Shown piece after piece: positions 18,521 to 27,455 of a stretch of DNA of 64,000 nt. Positions within the stretch are counted from its first letter, which is position 1. Every line of letters starts with the position of its first letter. The notes beneath the pieces are model-generated. The model worked only from the letters and a program-made list of their open reading frames with translations. It was not told the DNA's origin and made no database searches. The translations under genes and the position numbers were made by a program. Origin of the DNA: Comamonas koreensis (lineage in GTDB: Bacteria; Pseudomonadota; Gammaproteobacteria; Burkholderiales; Burkholderiaceae_C); NCBI RefSeq assembly GCF_014076495.1, contig NZ_CP043575.1, positions 2,232,001 to 2,296,000 on the forward strand. Reading direction: 5' to 3'.

Positions 18521-18529
18521 GCTGCGGGC

Positions 18530-18556
18530 AAAAAAATGCCAGCAACGAATGCTGGC
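18530..18556 (-). terminator. Terminator of the CsbD-like gene
   Basis: On the minus strand GCCAGCA/TGCTGGC arms (18538-18544 with 18550-18556) are followed by a run of seven T after one A (18530-18536). Confidence 0.7.
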
Positions 18557-18681
18557 CAAGGAGGGGTTCGGTTGAATCAATAGGCTTATATTGCCTTAAA
18601 TTGAGTGCCTCAATGTCGGTAATTTGTATGTGTTAGTGACGTTCATCAAGGCCGCTGTTACACCCCGGAGGTCGATCAGGC

Positions 18682-18879
18682 TCAGAGGCGCTTCTTGGCC
18701 GCATCAGCGGCGTCCTTCAAGCTCTCTTTCACATCACCGGCCTTTTTCTGGATTTCGCCTTCGGCCTCCAGTGCCTTGCCCTTGGCGATCTGGCTGGGGC
18801 TGTTGATGGCCTTGCCGACACCGGCCTGTGCTTCGCCTGCGAGGTCCTTGATCTTGCCTACGACTTGGTCCTTGTTCAT
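18682..18879 (-). CDS. CsbD-family stress protein
   Basis: A 65-residue hydrophilic protein of the CsbD (YjbJ-like) family, usually abundant under general stress and of unknown biochemical function. MNKDQVVGKIKDLAGEAQ and the Lys/Ala/Glu-rich helical tail (KKAGDVKESLKDAADAAKKRL) match the family. The ATG at 18879 is supported by AAGGAG seven bases upstream. The 3' untranslated region runs about 125 bases to a clear terminator. Confidence 0.88.
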   Translation of the reverse strand: MNKDQVVGKIKDLAGEAQAGVGKAINSPSQIAKGKALEAEGEIQKKAGDVKESLKDAADAAKKRL

Positions 18880-19052
18880 GGTGCCACTCCTTGCTTGGTT
18901 GAGGTGTAGCCATTGTGCGCAGCGGCCACGCCAGAGCCTGTCAGTGCGCAGTCGTGCTTGTTGTGCGGTATCGCCGACAGCGGTCACAGCGCCGCAACCA
19001 CCGACAAGATTAATTACAACTTGGGCAGGGGATCAACCATCCGGGGCCGGGC

Positions 19053-20279
19053 TTATGGCCGGTGTTTGAGCGGGCTGTGGTCCTGCAGCGAACGCTGGTA
19101 CTCGGCCATGCCCTGGGACTCGCGCGCCAGGTAGCGCTCTACCGCCTGGGCAAAGCCGGCATGGGCCAGCCAGTGGGCGCTGGGGGTGCGCACCGGCATG
19201 AGGGCGCGTGCCATCTTGTGCTCGCCCTGCGCGCCGCCTTCAAAGCACTGCAGGCCATGGCGTATGCACCATGCAATGGGCTGGTAGTAGCAGGCCTCAA
19301 AGTGCAGGCAGTCCACCCGCTCCATCGCACCCCAGTAGCGGCCATAGGCGTGGCGCGGCCCCGTGCCCGGCGCATCGATCGCGATCAGGCTGGCGGCGAT
19401 GGGGCGGCCCTCGCGCTCGGCGATAAAGAGCAGCCAGTGCTCGGCCATCTGCGTGCGCATCGCGGCAAAGAACGCCGGGGTCAGGTAGGGCGCGTTGCCA
19501 TGCTCCAGATAGGTGCGCTCATAGCACTGGTAGAAGAAGTCCCAATCGGCTGCGCTGATCTGCGCTCCACTGGCATGGCGGAACGTGACGCCAGCGGCCT
19601 GCACCTTGCGCCGCTCCTGGCGAATCTTCTTGCGCTTGTCCTGCTGCAGCTCAGCCAGAAAATCATCGAAGTCGGCGTAGGGCCTGGCGTCGCCGGTCTC
19701 GGCCGCATCGCGGTTGCGCCAGTGGAACTGCACGTTCTCGCGCTGCATCAGCGCAATGTTATCCGCCGCCTGAAGATCGGGCGCAGCGCCAAACAGTAGG
19801 TGCAGCGACGAGACCTGCTGCTGGTCGCAAAACTGGGTGGCGGCATGCAGCAACGGCGCGCGAAAGCTGTCATCGGCCACCAGCAGGCGGCTGCCGGGCA
19901 CCGGGGTAAAGGGCACGGCAATGACCGCCTTGGGGAAGTAGTCCAGGCCATGCTCGGCATAGGCCCGCGCCCAGGCAAAGTCAAACACGTACTCGCCATA
20001 GGAATGGCTTTTGAGGTACATAGGGCAAGCGCCCACCAGCACGTCGCCCTGCCACAGGCTCAGGTGGCAAGGCTGCCAGCCGCTCTCCACGGTGGCGCTG
20101 CCGCTGTCCTCCAGCGCCTGCAGATAGGCGTGGCGCATGAAGGGGGTGGGGCGCTCTTGCAAGGCCAGCAGTCCATCCCAGGCGAGGGCATCGAACTCGG
20201 CGATGCTGGGCAGGATGCGCAGCTCCAGGCTGGGGCCAGGGTGGGGTGCGGGCGTGGGGTCAGCGGGCAGCGAGGTCAT
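19053..20279 (-). CDS. DUF482/COG3146 GNAT-like protein
   Basis: A 408-residue protein of the family often labelled peptidogalycan biosynthesis or GNAT-like acyltransferase. Diagnostic segments are YGEYVFDFAWARAYAEHGLDYFPK, quoted by its core GEYVFDFAWA, AVPFTPVPGSRLL, the basic KRKKIRQERRKV near the middle, and CLHFEACYYQPIAWCI toward the end. Biochemical activity has not been firmly assigned for this family as far as I know. It follows ltaE after 43 bases on the same strand and is probably cotranscribed with it. Confidence 0.82.
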   Translation of the reverse strand: MTSLPADPTPAPHPGPSLELRILPSIAEFDALAWDGLLALQERPTPFMRHAYLQALEDSGSATVESGWQPCHLSLWQGDVLVGACPMYLKSHSYGEYVFDFAWARAYAEHGLDYFPKAVIAVPFTPVPGSRLLVADDSFRAPLLHAATQFCDQQQVSSLHLLFGAAPDLQAADNIALMQRENVQFHWRNRDAAETGDARPYADFDDFLAELQQDKRKKIRQERRKVQAAGVTFRHASGAQISAADWDFFYQCYERTYLEHGNAPYLTPAFFAAMRTQMAEHWLLFIAEREGRPIAASLIAIDAPGTGPRHAYGRYWGAMERVDCLHFEACYYQPIAWCIRHGLQCFEGGAQGEHKMARALMPVRTPSAHWLAHAGFAQAVERYLARESQGMAEYQRSLQDHSPLKHRP

Positions 20280-20322
20280 GGCCCGATTGTGGTCTGCCTG
20301 CTGCGCCGCTGCACGGGGCAGG

Positions 20323-21396
20323 TTATGCGGCTTGGCGCTGGTGGCTGTGCACCAGGTCCATCAGCGCGGCGATTTCTTCGTCGCTGCTGGACCAGGACGC
20401 GACAAAGCGCACCACCACCTCGCCCGCCTGCAGCTGGGTACCTGCCGGCAGGCTGCTGGCGTACCAGTCAGAGCAGCGCACGCCCTGGGCGCGCAGATGT
20501 TCATAGAGCGCAATGGGCATCCGCACAAACACTTCATTGGCCTGGGTGGGCCAGCTCAGGCGTACACCAGGCGTGGCGGCGAGTGCGGCCGACAGCTTGG
20601 CTGCCATCGCATTGGCATGGCGGGCCAGCTCCATCCAGTGGCCGCCCTCCAGCCAGGCGCAGAACTGCGCGCCGATGGTGCGGCTTTTGGAGACCAGCTG
20701 CCCGCTGCGCTTGATGCGCAGCGAGAAGTTCTGGGCCAGCGCCTGGTCGAAGAACACCACCGCCTCAGCCATCAGCGCGCCGTTCTTGGAGGCGCCCAGG
20801 CTCAGCACATCGACACCCGCGCGCCAGGTGATGTCGCCCGGGTGGCACTGCAGCGCGGCGATGGCATTGGCCAGGCGCGCGCCATCCATGTGCAGACGCA
20901 GGCCCAGTGCATGGGCCTGGGCGGCCAGTGCGGCAATCTCTTGGGGCTGGTAGACCAGGCCGTTCTCGGTCACCTGGGAGATGCTCAGGCCGCTGATCAC
21001 CATGTTGTGGGGTGCGTCGTGGGGGGTGCGCTCCACAAACGCGGCCAGGTCCTCGGCGCTGATCTTGCCGTTGTCCGTGGCCATCGGCAGCAGGCTGGCG
21101 CCGCCGGTGAAGAGCGCCGGGGCGCTGTTCTCATCGACCGCGATATGAGCCATGTGGTGGCAGACCACGGCGTTCCAGGGCTGGGCGATGGTGGACAGCG
21201 CCAGGCAATTGGCCGCTGTGCCGGTGGTGACGAAGAACACTTTGACGGGCGCGCCAAAGGCCTCGCCCAGCATCTGCTCGGCGCGCTGGCTCCATTCGTC
21301 GTTGCCGTAGGCGGACTGGATGCCGCTGGCGGCCTCTACCAGGGTTTGCAGGATGCGGGGGGAGACGCCGGCTTGGTTGTCGCTGCCAAAGTTCAT
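20323..21396 (-). CDS. ltaE: Low-specificity threonine aldolase
   Basis: A PLP enzyme splitting threonine or allo-threonine to glycine and acetaldehyde. The 357-residue product starts MNFGSDNQAGVSP. It has FVTTGTAANCLAL (PLP phosphate contact), RLHMDGARLANA with the PLP-binding Asp, and LSLGASKNGALMAEA, whose Lys forms the Schiff base. The ATG at 21396 is eight codons inside the open frame and gives the usual start. It is divergent from nadE. A beta-eliminating lyase (tryptophanase-like) is less likely given the SKNG motif. Confidence 0.9.
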   Translation of the reverse strand: MNFGSDNQAGVSPRILQTLVEAASGIQSAYGNDEWSQRAEQMLGEAFGAPVKVFFVTTGTAANCLALSTIAQPWNAVVCHHMAHIAVDENSAPALFTGGASLLPMATDNGKISAEDLAAFVERTPHDAPHNMVISGLSISQVTENGLVYQPQEIAALAAQAHALGLRLHMDGARLANAIAALQCHPGDITWRAGVDVLSLGASKNGALMAEAVVFFDQALAQNFSLRIKRSGQLVSKSRTIGAQFCAWLEGGHWMELARHANAMAAKLSAALAATPGVRLSWPTQANEVFVRMPIALYEHLRAQGVRCSDWYASSLPAGTQLQAGEVVVRFVASWSSSDEEIAALMDLVHSHQRQAA

Positions 21397-21591
21397 GGGA
21401 CGCTGCAGGTGGTGGTGCAAAAGCCCGATTTTGCCCGCAAACCGCGCGCCAGCGGACCCGGACTGGCGGGATTTGCGTGCCGCTGCGCAGGCCTTGGGGT
21501 TTGTAGGCTAGACTCTTTGGCTGCGCCAGGCACGGGCCCTGCCCACTCTCCTTGTGGCCCTGGTGCACTGCTCACTGCCATCGAACCATCC

Positions 21592-23247
21592 ATGTCCCAT
21601 TTTTCCATTGCAAGCGCCCAGCTGAACTTTGTTGTGGGCGATATGCCGGGCAATGCCCGCAAGATCATTGATGCGGCGGCGCAGGCCGCGGCCCAGGGCA
21701 CCCAGCTGCTGCTGACCCCCGAGCTGGGCATTTGCGGCTATGCCGCCGAGGACCTGTTCCAGCGCCCCTCGTTCCTGGCGGCCTGCGATGCCGCCGTGGC
21801 GCAGGTGCTGGAGGCCAGCCGGCAGTGGCCCGATCTGACGGTGGTGCTGGGCCACCCGCAGGCCGCGCAGCATGCGGCCCATGGCCGCTGCTACAACGCC
21901 GCCAGCGTGCTGCGCGCCGGCCAGGTGCTGGCCAGCTACCGCAAGCAGCTGCTGCCCAACTACCGTGAATTTGACGAGACCCGCTACTTTGTCGAAGGCA
22001 CGCAGACCTGTGTGTTCGAGGTGGCGGGCAGCCGCATTGGCCTGCTGATCTGCGAAGACGCCTGGGCCAGCCAGCCCGCGCGGGCGGCCAAGGCGGCCGG
22101 GGCGCAGCTGCTGGCCGTCATCAATGCCTCGCCGTTCCAGATGGACAAGCCCGGCCACCGCGAGGCCCTGCTGGCCGAGCGCACGCGCGAGACCGGCTTG
22201 CCGCTGGTCTATGCACACCTGGTGGGTGGGCAGGATGAGCTGGTGTTTGACGGCCACTCGTTTGCGCTCAATGCCGATGGCCAGGTGGCCGCCCGCGCCC
22301 CGGGTTTTGACGCGCATCTGCTGACCGTGCAGGTCGAGGCCACGGCCACGGGCCTGCAGCTGTCCGGCCCCATCGCCCAGCCTGGCGACACCAACCAGCA
22401 ACTGTGGCAGGCCTTGGTGGTGGCGGTGCGCGATTACCTGGGCAAGACCGGTTTCCCCGGAGCGGTGCTGGGTTTGTCGGGCGGTATCGATTCGGCGCTG
22501 GTGCTGGCCATTGCGGTTGATGCCCTGGGGGCCGACAAAGTGCGCACGGTGATGATGCCTTCGCCCTACACGGCCGATATCAGCTGGATCGATGCGCGCG
22601 AGATGGCCGAGCGCCTGTCCGTGGCCTATGAGGAGATCTCGATTGCGCCGCAGTTCGAAGCCTTCAAGGCCGCGCTGGCGCATGATTTTGCCGGCCGCGC
22701 CGAAGACACGACCGAGGAAAACCTGCAGGCCCGCATTCGGGGCACCTTGCTGATGGCGCTGTCCAACAAGTTTGGCTCCATTGTGCTGACCACCGGCAAC
22801 AAGAGCGAGATGGCCACTGGCTACTGCACCTTGTACGGCGACATGGCCGGCGGCTTTGCGGTGCTGCGCGATGTGCCCAAGACCCGTGTGTTCGAGCTGG
22901 CGCGCTGGCGCAATGCCCATGACCCCTACGGAACCGGCCGCAACCCGATTCCGGAGCGCATCATTACCCGCCCGCCCAGTGCCGAGCTGCGCCCGGACCA
23001 GAAGGACCAGGACAGCCTGCCGCCCTATGAAGTGCTCGATGCGATCATCGCGCGCTATATGGAGCAGGACGCCGACATCGACAGCATTGTGGCTGCCGGC
23101 TACCCCCGCGCCGATGTGGAGCGGGTGGTGCGCCTGATCCGCATCAACGAATACAAGCGCCGCCAGGCCGCCGTGGGCCCGCGCCTGTCGGCCCGGGGTT
23201 TTGGCCGCGACTGGCGCTACCCCATCACCAACGGTTTTCGCGGCTGA
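21592..23247 (+). CDS. nadE: Glutamine-dependent NAD+ synthetase
   Basis: Makes NAD+ from deamido-NAD+, ATP and glutamine. The 551-residue enzyme fuses an N-terminal nitrilase-type glutaminase (about 1-270) to a C-terminal synthetase. The glutaminase has PELGICGYAAEDLF with Glu, RKQLLPNYREFDE with Lys and LLICEDAW with the nucleophile Cys. The synthetase has the ATP loop LGLSGGIDSALV and TTGNKSEMATGYCTLYGDM. The true start is the ATG at 21592; the same frame stays open for almost 1.5 kb upstream, antisense to ltaE, without being coding. Same strand as sulP and glnB. Confidence 0.96.
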   Translation: MSHFSIASAQLNFVVGDMPGNARKIIDAAAQAAAQGTQLLLTPELGICGYAAEDLFQRPSFLAACDAAVAQVLEASRQWPDLTVVLGHPQAAQHAAHGRCYNAASVLRAGQVLASYRKQLLPNYREFDETRYFVEGTQTCVFEVAGSRIGLLICEDAWASQPARAAKAAGAQLLAVINASPFQMDKPGHREALLAERTRETGLPLVYAHLVGGQDELVFDGHSFALNADGQVAARAPGFDAHLLTVQVEATATGLQLSGPIAQPGDTNQQLWQALVVAVRDYLGKTGFPGAVLGLSGGIDSALVLAIAVDALGADKVRTVMMPSPYTADISWIDAREMAERLSVAYEEISIAPQFEAFKAALAHDFAGRAEDTTEENLQARIRGTLLMALSNKFGSIVLTTGNKSEMATGYCTLYGDMAGGFAVLRDVPKTRVFELARWRNAHDPYGTGRNPIPERIITRPPSAELRPDQKDQDSLPPYEVLDAIIARYMEQDADIDSIVAAGYPRADVERVVRLIRINEYKRRQAAVGPRLSARGFGRDWRYPITNGFRG

Positions 23248-23574
23248 GCGGCGGCGGCCACTGCCCGTGCCTGTGACCCACGCCTGCGGCCCATGCCCTT
23301 GATGCCCTTGATGCCCTTGATGCGCTGTGCCTGCCCGCCGTTTGCACCCAATGCGGGGCGGCTGGGGGCTGCGCGCTTTCAGAGCTTTGTGCGCGCACGC
23401 ATTGCGCGCCAGGTCGCCACGCGCCAGTCGGGCTTCTCGCGGCTCAATCCGCCATAGCGCGGCGCGCCTTCCCTCGCTTTCGTTGATCGCGGCATCGCGC
23501 GGCCCGCCTGCGCCGCCGCATTACTTCCGTCTTTTTTGGAGCTGCACTCGGTGATACCGGGTGCGCGCTTTGCC
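23248..23574 (+). other. 327-bp gap between nadE and the SulP gene
   Basis: No gene is supported. It contains a 9-bp tandem repeat (ATGCCCTTG three times, 23293-23319) and a CG-rich stretch with many CGCGC words. I see no convincing promoter or terminator. Confidence 0.5.
23293..23319 (+). repeat. 9-bp tandem repeat, three copies
   Basis: ATGCCCTTG occurs three times without gaps, followed by a degenerate ATGCGCTG. The length is a multiple of three but the run is not inside a credible gene. Confidence 0.8.
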
Positions 23575-25032
23575 ATGTCCCCTTTTCTTCATTATTTCCG
23601 CGCCCAGTGGGCGCCGAGCGTGCCGCGCGAGCTGATGGCCGGCGCGGTCGCCACGTTTGCGCTGATCCCCGAGGTCATCGCCTTTTCCTTTGTCGCCGGA
23701 GTGGATCCATCGGTGGGCCTGTTTGCCTCCTTTGTCATCAGCATCGTCATTGCCTTTGCGGGCGGGCGGCCGGCCATGGTGTCGGCCGCTGCGGGCTCAG
23801 TGGCCCTGGTCGCAGCGCCCTTGGTGCAGGCCCATGGCCTGCAGTACCTGTTGGCGGCGGGCCTGCTGGCCGGCGCCATGCAGGTGCTGTTTGGCTGGCT
23901 GCGCCTGGGCGTGCTGCTGCGCTTTGTCTCGGGCTCGGTGCGCACCGGTTTTGTCAATGCGCTGGCCATTCTTATTTTTGCGGCCCAGCTGCCACACCTG
24001 GTGGGCGCCAATGGCGCGACCTGGGCCATGCTGGCGCTGGGCCTGGTGGTCATCTATGGCCTGCCGCGCATCAGCACGGCCATCCCGTCGCCGCTGATCT
24101 GCATTCTGGTGTTGACGGGCGCAGCCCATGCGCTGGATCTGCCGCTCAAGACTGTGGCCGACCTGGGCCACCTGCCCGATAGCTTGCCCAGCTGGGCGCT
24201 GCCCGATGTGCCGCTGTCCTGGCAGACCCTGCAGCTGATTGCGCTGCCGGCGCTGGCCATTGCGATGGTGGGCCTGCTCGAATCCTTGATGACCGCCAGC
24301 GTGGTCGATGAGCAGACCGACACCCCCAGCGCCAAAAACCGCGAATGCAGCGGGCTGGGCCTGGCCAATATCGCAGCCAGCTGCTTTGGCGGCATAGCCG
24401 GCTGCGGCATGATTGGCCAGAGCGTGAGCAATGTGCGCTATGGCGGGCGCGGCCGGCTGTCCACCTTGTTTGCCGGGGCCTTTTTGCTGGGCTTGATGGT
24501 GCTGCTCAAGCCCTGGGTGGCCCAGGTGCCGGTGGTGGCGCTGGTCGCGATCATGGTCATGGTGTCGGCTTCGACCCTGGACTGGGGATCGGCCCGCGCG
24601 CTGCTCAAACATCCCAAGCTGTCGAGCCTGGTGATGCTCGCCACGGTGGTGGTCACCATCGCCACCCACAACCTGGCCGCTGGCGTGGCGGTGGGCGTGC
24701 TGCTGAGCGGCGTGTTCTTCATGTTCAAGGTGTCCAGGCTGCTGCAGGTGCAGCGCAGCGGTGATGCCGAGTTGGTCTACGCCGTGCGTGGCCAGCTGTT
24801 CTTTGCCTCGGCCGATCTGCTGGTCGATGCCTTTGATGTGCGCGAGATCGAGGGCCGGCCGGTGCGCATCGACATGGCGCAGGCGCATCTGTGGGACATC
24901 ACGGCCGTGCAGGCGCTCGCCAAGGTCTGCGCACGGTTGCGCAAGCATGGCAGCGCCGTGCAGGTGACAGGGCTCAACGCCCAGAGCCAGGCGCTGGCCG
25001 CCCGTCTGGACCTGCGGCTGGACGGCGTTTAG
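23575..25032 (+). CDS. SulP-family anion transporter with STAS domain
   Basis: An inner-membrane anion transporter of 485 residues (sulfate, bicarbonate or dicarboxylate in relatives). Membrane core segments include AGAVATFALIPEVIAFSFVAG, quoted by ALIPEVIAFSF, then GLFASFVISIVIAFAGGRPAMVS and GLLESLMTASVVDEQT. This shorter form (cyanobacterial/bacterial SulP) carries a C-terminal STAS-like domain of about 90 residues (RGQLFFASADLL, VRIDMAQAHLWDITAVQAL). The ATG at 23575 fits the family start; no strong ribosome site is seen. It sits between nadE and glnB, which are often adjacent in betaproteobacteria. Confidence 0.88.
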   Translation: MSPFLHYFRAQWAPSVPRELMAGAVATFALIPEVIAFSFVAGVDPSVGLFASFVISIVIAFAGGRPAMVSAAAGSVALVAAPLVQAHGLQYLLAAGLLAGAMQVLFGWLRLGVLLRFVSGSVRTGFVNALAILIFAAQLPHLVGANGATWAMLALGLVVIYGLPRISTAIPSPLICILVLTGAAHALDLPLKTVADLGHLPDSLPSWALPDVPLSWQTLQLIALPALAIAMVGLLESLMTASVVDEQTDTPSAKNRECSGLGLANIAASCFGGIAGCGMIGQSVSNVRYGGRGRLSTLFAGAFLLGLMVLLKPWVAQVPVVALVAIMVMVSASTLDWGSARALLKHPKLSSLVMLATVVVTIATHNLAAGVAVGVLLSGVFFMFKVSRLLQVQRSGDAELVYAVRGQLFFASADLLVDAFDVREIEGRPVRIDMAQAHLWDITAVQALAKVCARLRKHGSAVQVTGLNAQSQALAARLDLRLDGV

Positions 25033-25107
25033 AGGGCGGATGGGCCATGGCTTGGGCTGCCATTGCCTGGAGATTTGGCCCCGGAGGTGCCGAAGCCGGA
25101 ATCTTGA

Positions 25108-25515
<408 letters not shown>

Positions 25516-25540
25516 TCCAGACAGTCCCCGCATCCGCAAA

Positions 25541-25568
25541 AGCGCCTTGGCCACCAAGGCGCTTTTTT
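25541..25568. terminator. Terminator between glnB and XRE-cupin gene
   Basis: The perfect 10-bp stem AGCGCCTTGG/CCAAGGCGCT (25541-25550 with 25554-25563) is followed by six T; a short A-run on the other side may serve the minus strand. Confidence 0.92.
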
Positions 25569-25599
25569 CATCTCTGCCACCGATTGCTGGGCAGCGGGT

Positions 25600-26214
25600 T
25601 CAGGGCTTGATCGTGGTGTGCGAGCAGATCCACAGCACCTGCGCATCTTCATCGCCGCCCGAGATGCAGGCATGGCCCATGACGCTGTCGAAATAGCAGG
25701 AGTCGCCGGCGGCCAGCTCCAGCGGCGCGTAGCTGTCGGTATGGATGACCACGCTGCCGCGCATCACATACAGCATCTCCTCGCCATCGTGGCTGAGCAA
25801 CTGCGGAAAGGCGCTGCGCTCATGGGCCTTGATGGTGGTGAGCAGCGGAATAAAGCGCTTGTCGGCCAGGTCGGCATGCAGCAGCTCATAGACATATTGC
25901 GGCGTGCGGTGCACCAGGCCATCGCCCTGGCGGGTGATGCTGCGCCGCGCGCGCAGGCCCGTTTGCTGCAGCGGGCTGAAGAGCTCGCCCACGTCCACCT
26001 CCAGCCCGCGCGCGAGCGCCGCGATTTTTTCATAGGTGGGCGAGAGCTGGCCGTGTTCGATCTTGGACAGTGCAGACGCTGAGATGCCACAGCGCTGGCT
26101 CAGCTGCTGCAAGGTCAGATCGGCATCGCGCCGCAGCAGGCGCAGCTTGGTGGCCAGCACATCGGTGGTGGCATCGGCGCCGGCGTTGTGGTGGGGCGGG
26201 GGGGCGTGGGGCAT
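25600..26214 (-). CDS. XRE-family regulator with cupin domain
   Basis: A 204-residue one-component regulator. The N-terminal helix-turn-helix (about 22-78) reads LRLLRRDADLTLQQLSQRCG, then SASALSKIEHGQLSPTYEKI. The C-terminal cupin_2 barrel (about 125-195) has SHDGEEMLYVMRGSVVIHT and LAAGDSCYFDS.MGHACIS and probably binds a small molecule. Members of this class control amino-acid or polyamine catabolism. It is divergent from an ornithine-cyclodeaminase-like gene and a transporter, with a perfect palindrome in between that is its likely operator. Confidence 0.9.
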   Translation of the reverse strand: MPHAPPPHHNAGADATTDVLATKLRLLRRDADLTLQQLSQRCGISASALSKIEHGQLSPTYEKIAALARGLEVDVGELFSPLQQTGLRARRSITRQGDGLVHRTPQYVYELLHADLADKRFIPLLTTIKAHERSAFPQLLSHDGEEMLYVMRGSVVIHTDSYAPLELAAGDSCYFDSVMGHACISGGDEDAQVLWICSHTTIKP

Positions 26215-26367
26215 GGCAGGCTCTTGTGGTGCTCGCCAGTGTAGGGGGCGCTGCGCTGGCCCGTGGCACAGCGAAGCCGTGGCGGCCGCGTTTTAGGCCT
26301 AATTCTCGGGTAAACCCTAGACAGAAAGAACGGATTTAAGAAATTTATTGTCTCAAACTGCATTAAA

Positions 26368-26381
26368 TTTCGTATACGAAA
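26368..26381. promoter_or_regulatory. Perfect 14-bp palindrome TTTCGTATACGAAA
   Basis: TTTCGTATACGAAA lies 33 bases before the OCD start in an AT-rich divergent promoter region (26215-26413). It is the likely binding site of the XRE-cupin regulator. Confidence 0.6.
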
Positions 26382-26413
26382 ATTAATTCTCTTTAGTAGA
26401 TTTATTGCGCCAC

Positions 26414-27382
26414 ATGCAGATCCTGGACTCCACCCACACCACGCAACACCTGCCCATGGCGGCCTTGATCGACTGTCTGGAACAGATGTTCATCGCCGGC
26501 TGCGAAGTGCCACTGCGCCACAACCACCAGATCGCCGGCCAGACGAGCGCTGAAGACGGCATCCTGCTGCTGATGCCCGCCTGGCAAACCGGCAAGCGCA
26601 TGGGGGTCAAGACGGTGTCCATCTTCCCGGGCAACCAGGCGCGGGGCCTCCCGGGTCTGCATTCGGTCTTTATCCTGTACGACGCGACCACCGGCGCGCC
26701 GCTGGCGGTGCTCGATGGCGATGCCATCACCTCGCGCCGCACCGCTGCCGCATCGGCCTTGGCCGCGCGCTGGCTCAGCCGCCCCGATGCCCGCCGTCTG
26801 CTGGTGCTGGGCGCCGGCCGCGTGGCCAGCCTGCTGCCCGATGCCTACCGCTGCGTGCGGGATATCCAGGAGGTGCAGGTCTGGGACATCCGCCCCGAGG
26901 CCGCGCAAGCGATGGTGGCGCGCCTGCAGGCGCAAGGCCTGCAAGCCGCAGTCGCCACCGACCTGGAGCAGGCGGCGCGCCAGGCCGACATCATCAGCTG
27001 CGCCACCTTGTCCAACGCGCCCTTGGTGCGTGGCGAATGGCTGCAGCCAGGTGTGCACCTGGACCTGATCGGCAGCTTTACCCCGGCGATGCGCGAGAGC
27101 GATGACGCCTGCTTTGCCCGCGCCACCGTTTTTGTCGATACGCCCGAAGCGCTGATGAAGGCGGGCGATATTCTGGCGCCCATCGCCAGCGGCGCCTGGG
27201 AGGCCAGCGGCCTGGCTGCCACCTTGGAGCAGCTGTGCCGCAGCCAGCACGCGGGCCGCCGCAGCGCCGATGAGATCACGCTGTTCAAGGCCGTGGGCAC
27301 GGCGCTGGAGGACCTGGCCGCCGCATCGCTGGCCTTTGACGCCTTTAGCGCTGCGGGCACCTCGGGCGCCTCGGCCACCTGA
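26414..27382 (+). CDS. Ornithine cyclodeaminase / mu-crystallin family protein
   Basis: A 322-residue NAD(P)-dependent enzyme of the OCD/mu-crystallin family, whose members include ornithine cyclodeaminase, ketimine reductases and alanine or lysine dehydrogenases. Visible are GVKTVSIFPGNQARGLPGLHS, quoted by KTVSIFPGN, then DGDAITSRRTAAASALAARWL, the Rossmann loop LVLGAGRVAS, and DLIGSFTPAMRESDD. ATG at 26414 is used; a TTG three codons earlier is possible and no ribosome site is clear. With the MFS transporter downstream it probably forms a catabolic unit for an amino acid or imino acid; substrate unknown. Confidence 0.87.
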   Translation: MQILDSTHTTQHLPMAALIDCLEQMFIAGCEVPLRHNHQIAGQTSAEDGILLLMPAWQTGKRMGVKTVSIFPGNQARGLPGLHSVFILYDATTGAPLAVLDGDAITSRRTAAASALAARWLSRPDARRLLVLGAGRVASLLPDAYRCVRDIQEVQVWDIRPEAAQAMVARLQAQGLQAAVATDLEQAARQADIISCATLSNAPLVRGEWLQPGVHLDLIGSFTPAMRESDDACFARATVFVDTPEALMKAGDILAPIASGAWEASGLAATLEQLCRSQHAGRRSADEITLFKAVGTALEDLAAASLAFDAFSAAGTSGASAT

Positions 27383-27455
27383 TCTGCTGCGCCTGGCCCT
27401 GTGCGGGCCGGGCCAGTGTTCTCCCTTTCTTTTGCTATCTGTTCACATCCCTTCC

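Noticed and set aside
20137..21591. A 485-codon N-terminal extension of NadE, giving a 1036-residue frame
   Set aside because: The extension is antisense to ltaE and has no domain; the glutaminase domain starts at the ATG at 21592.
23327..23554. A 75-codon frame in the nadE-SulP gap
   Set aside because: Arg/Ala/Ser/Pro-rich shadow-like composition, no ribosome site and no family features.
25052..25066. A sigma-54-like promoter before glnB (TTGGGCTGCCATTGC)
   Set aside because: The GG and GC elements are one base off the invariant spacing, so I do not call it.
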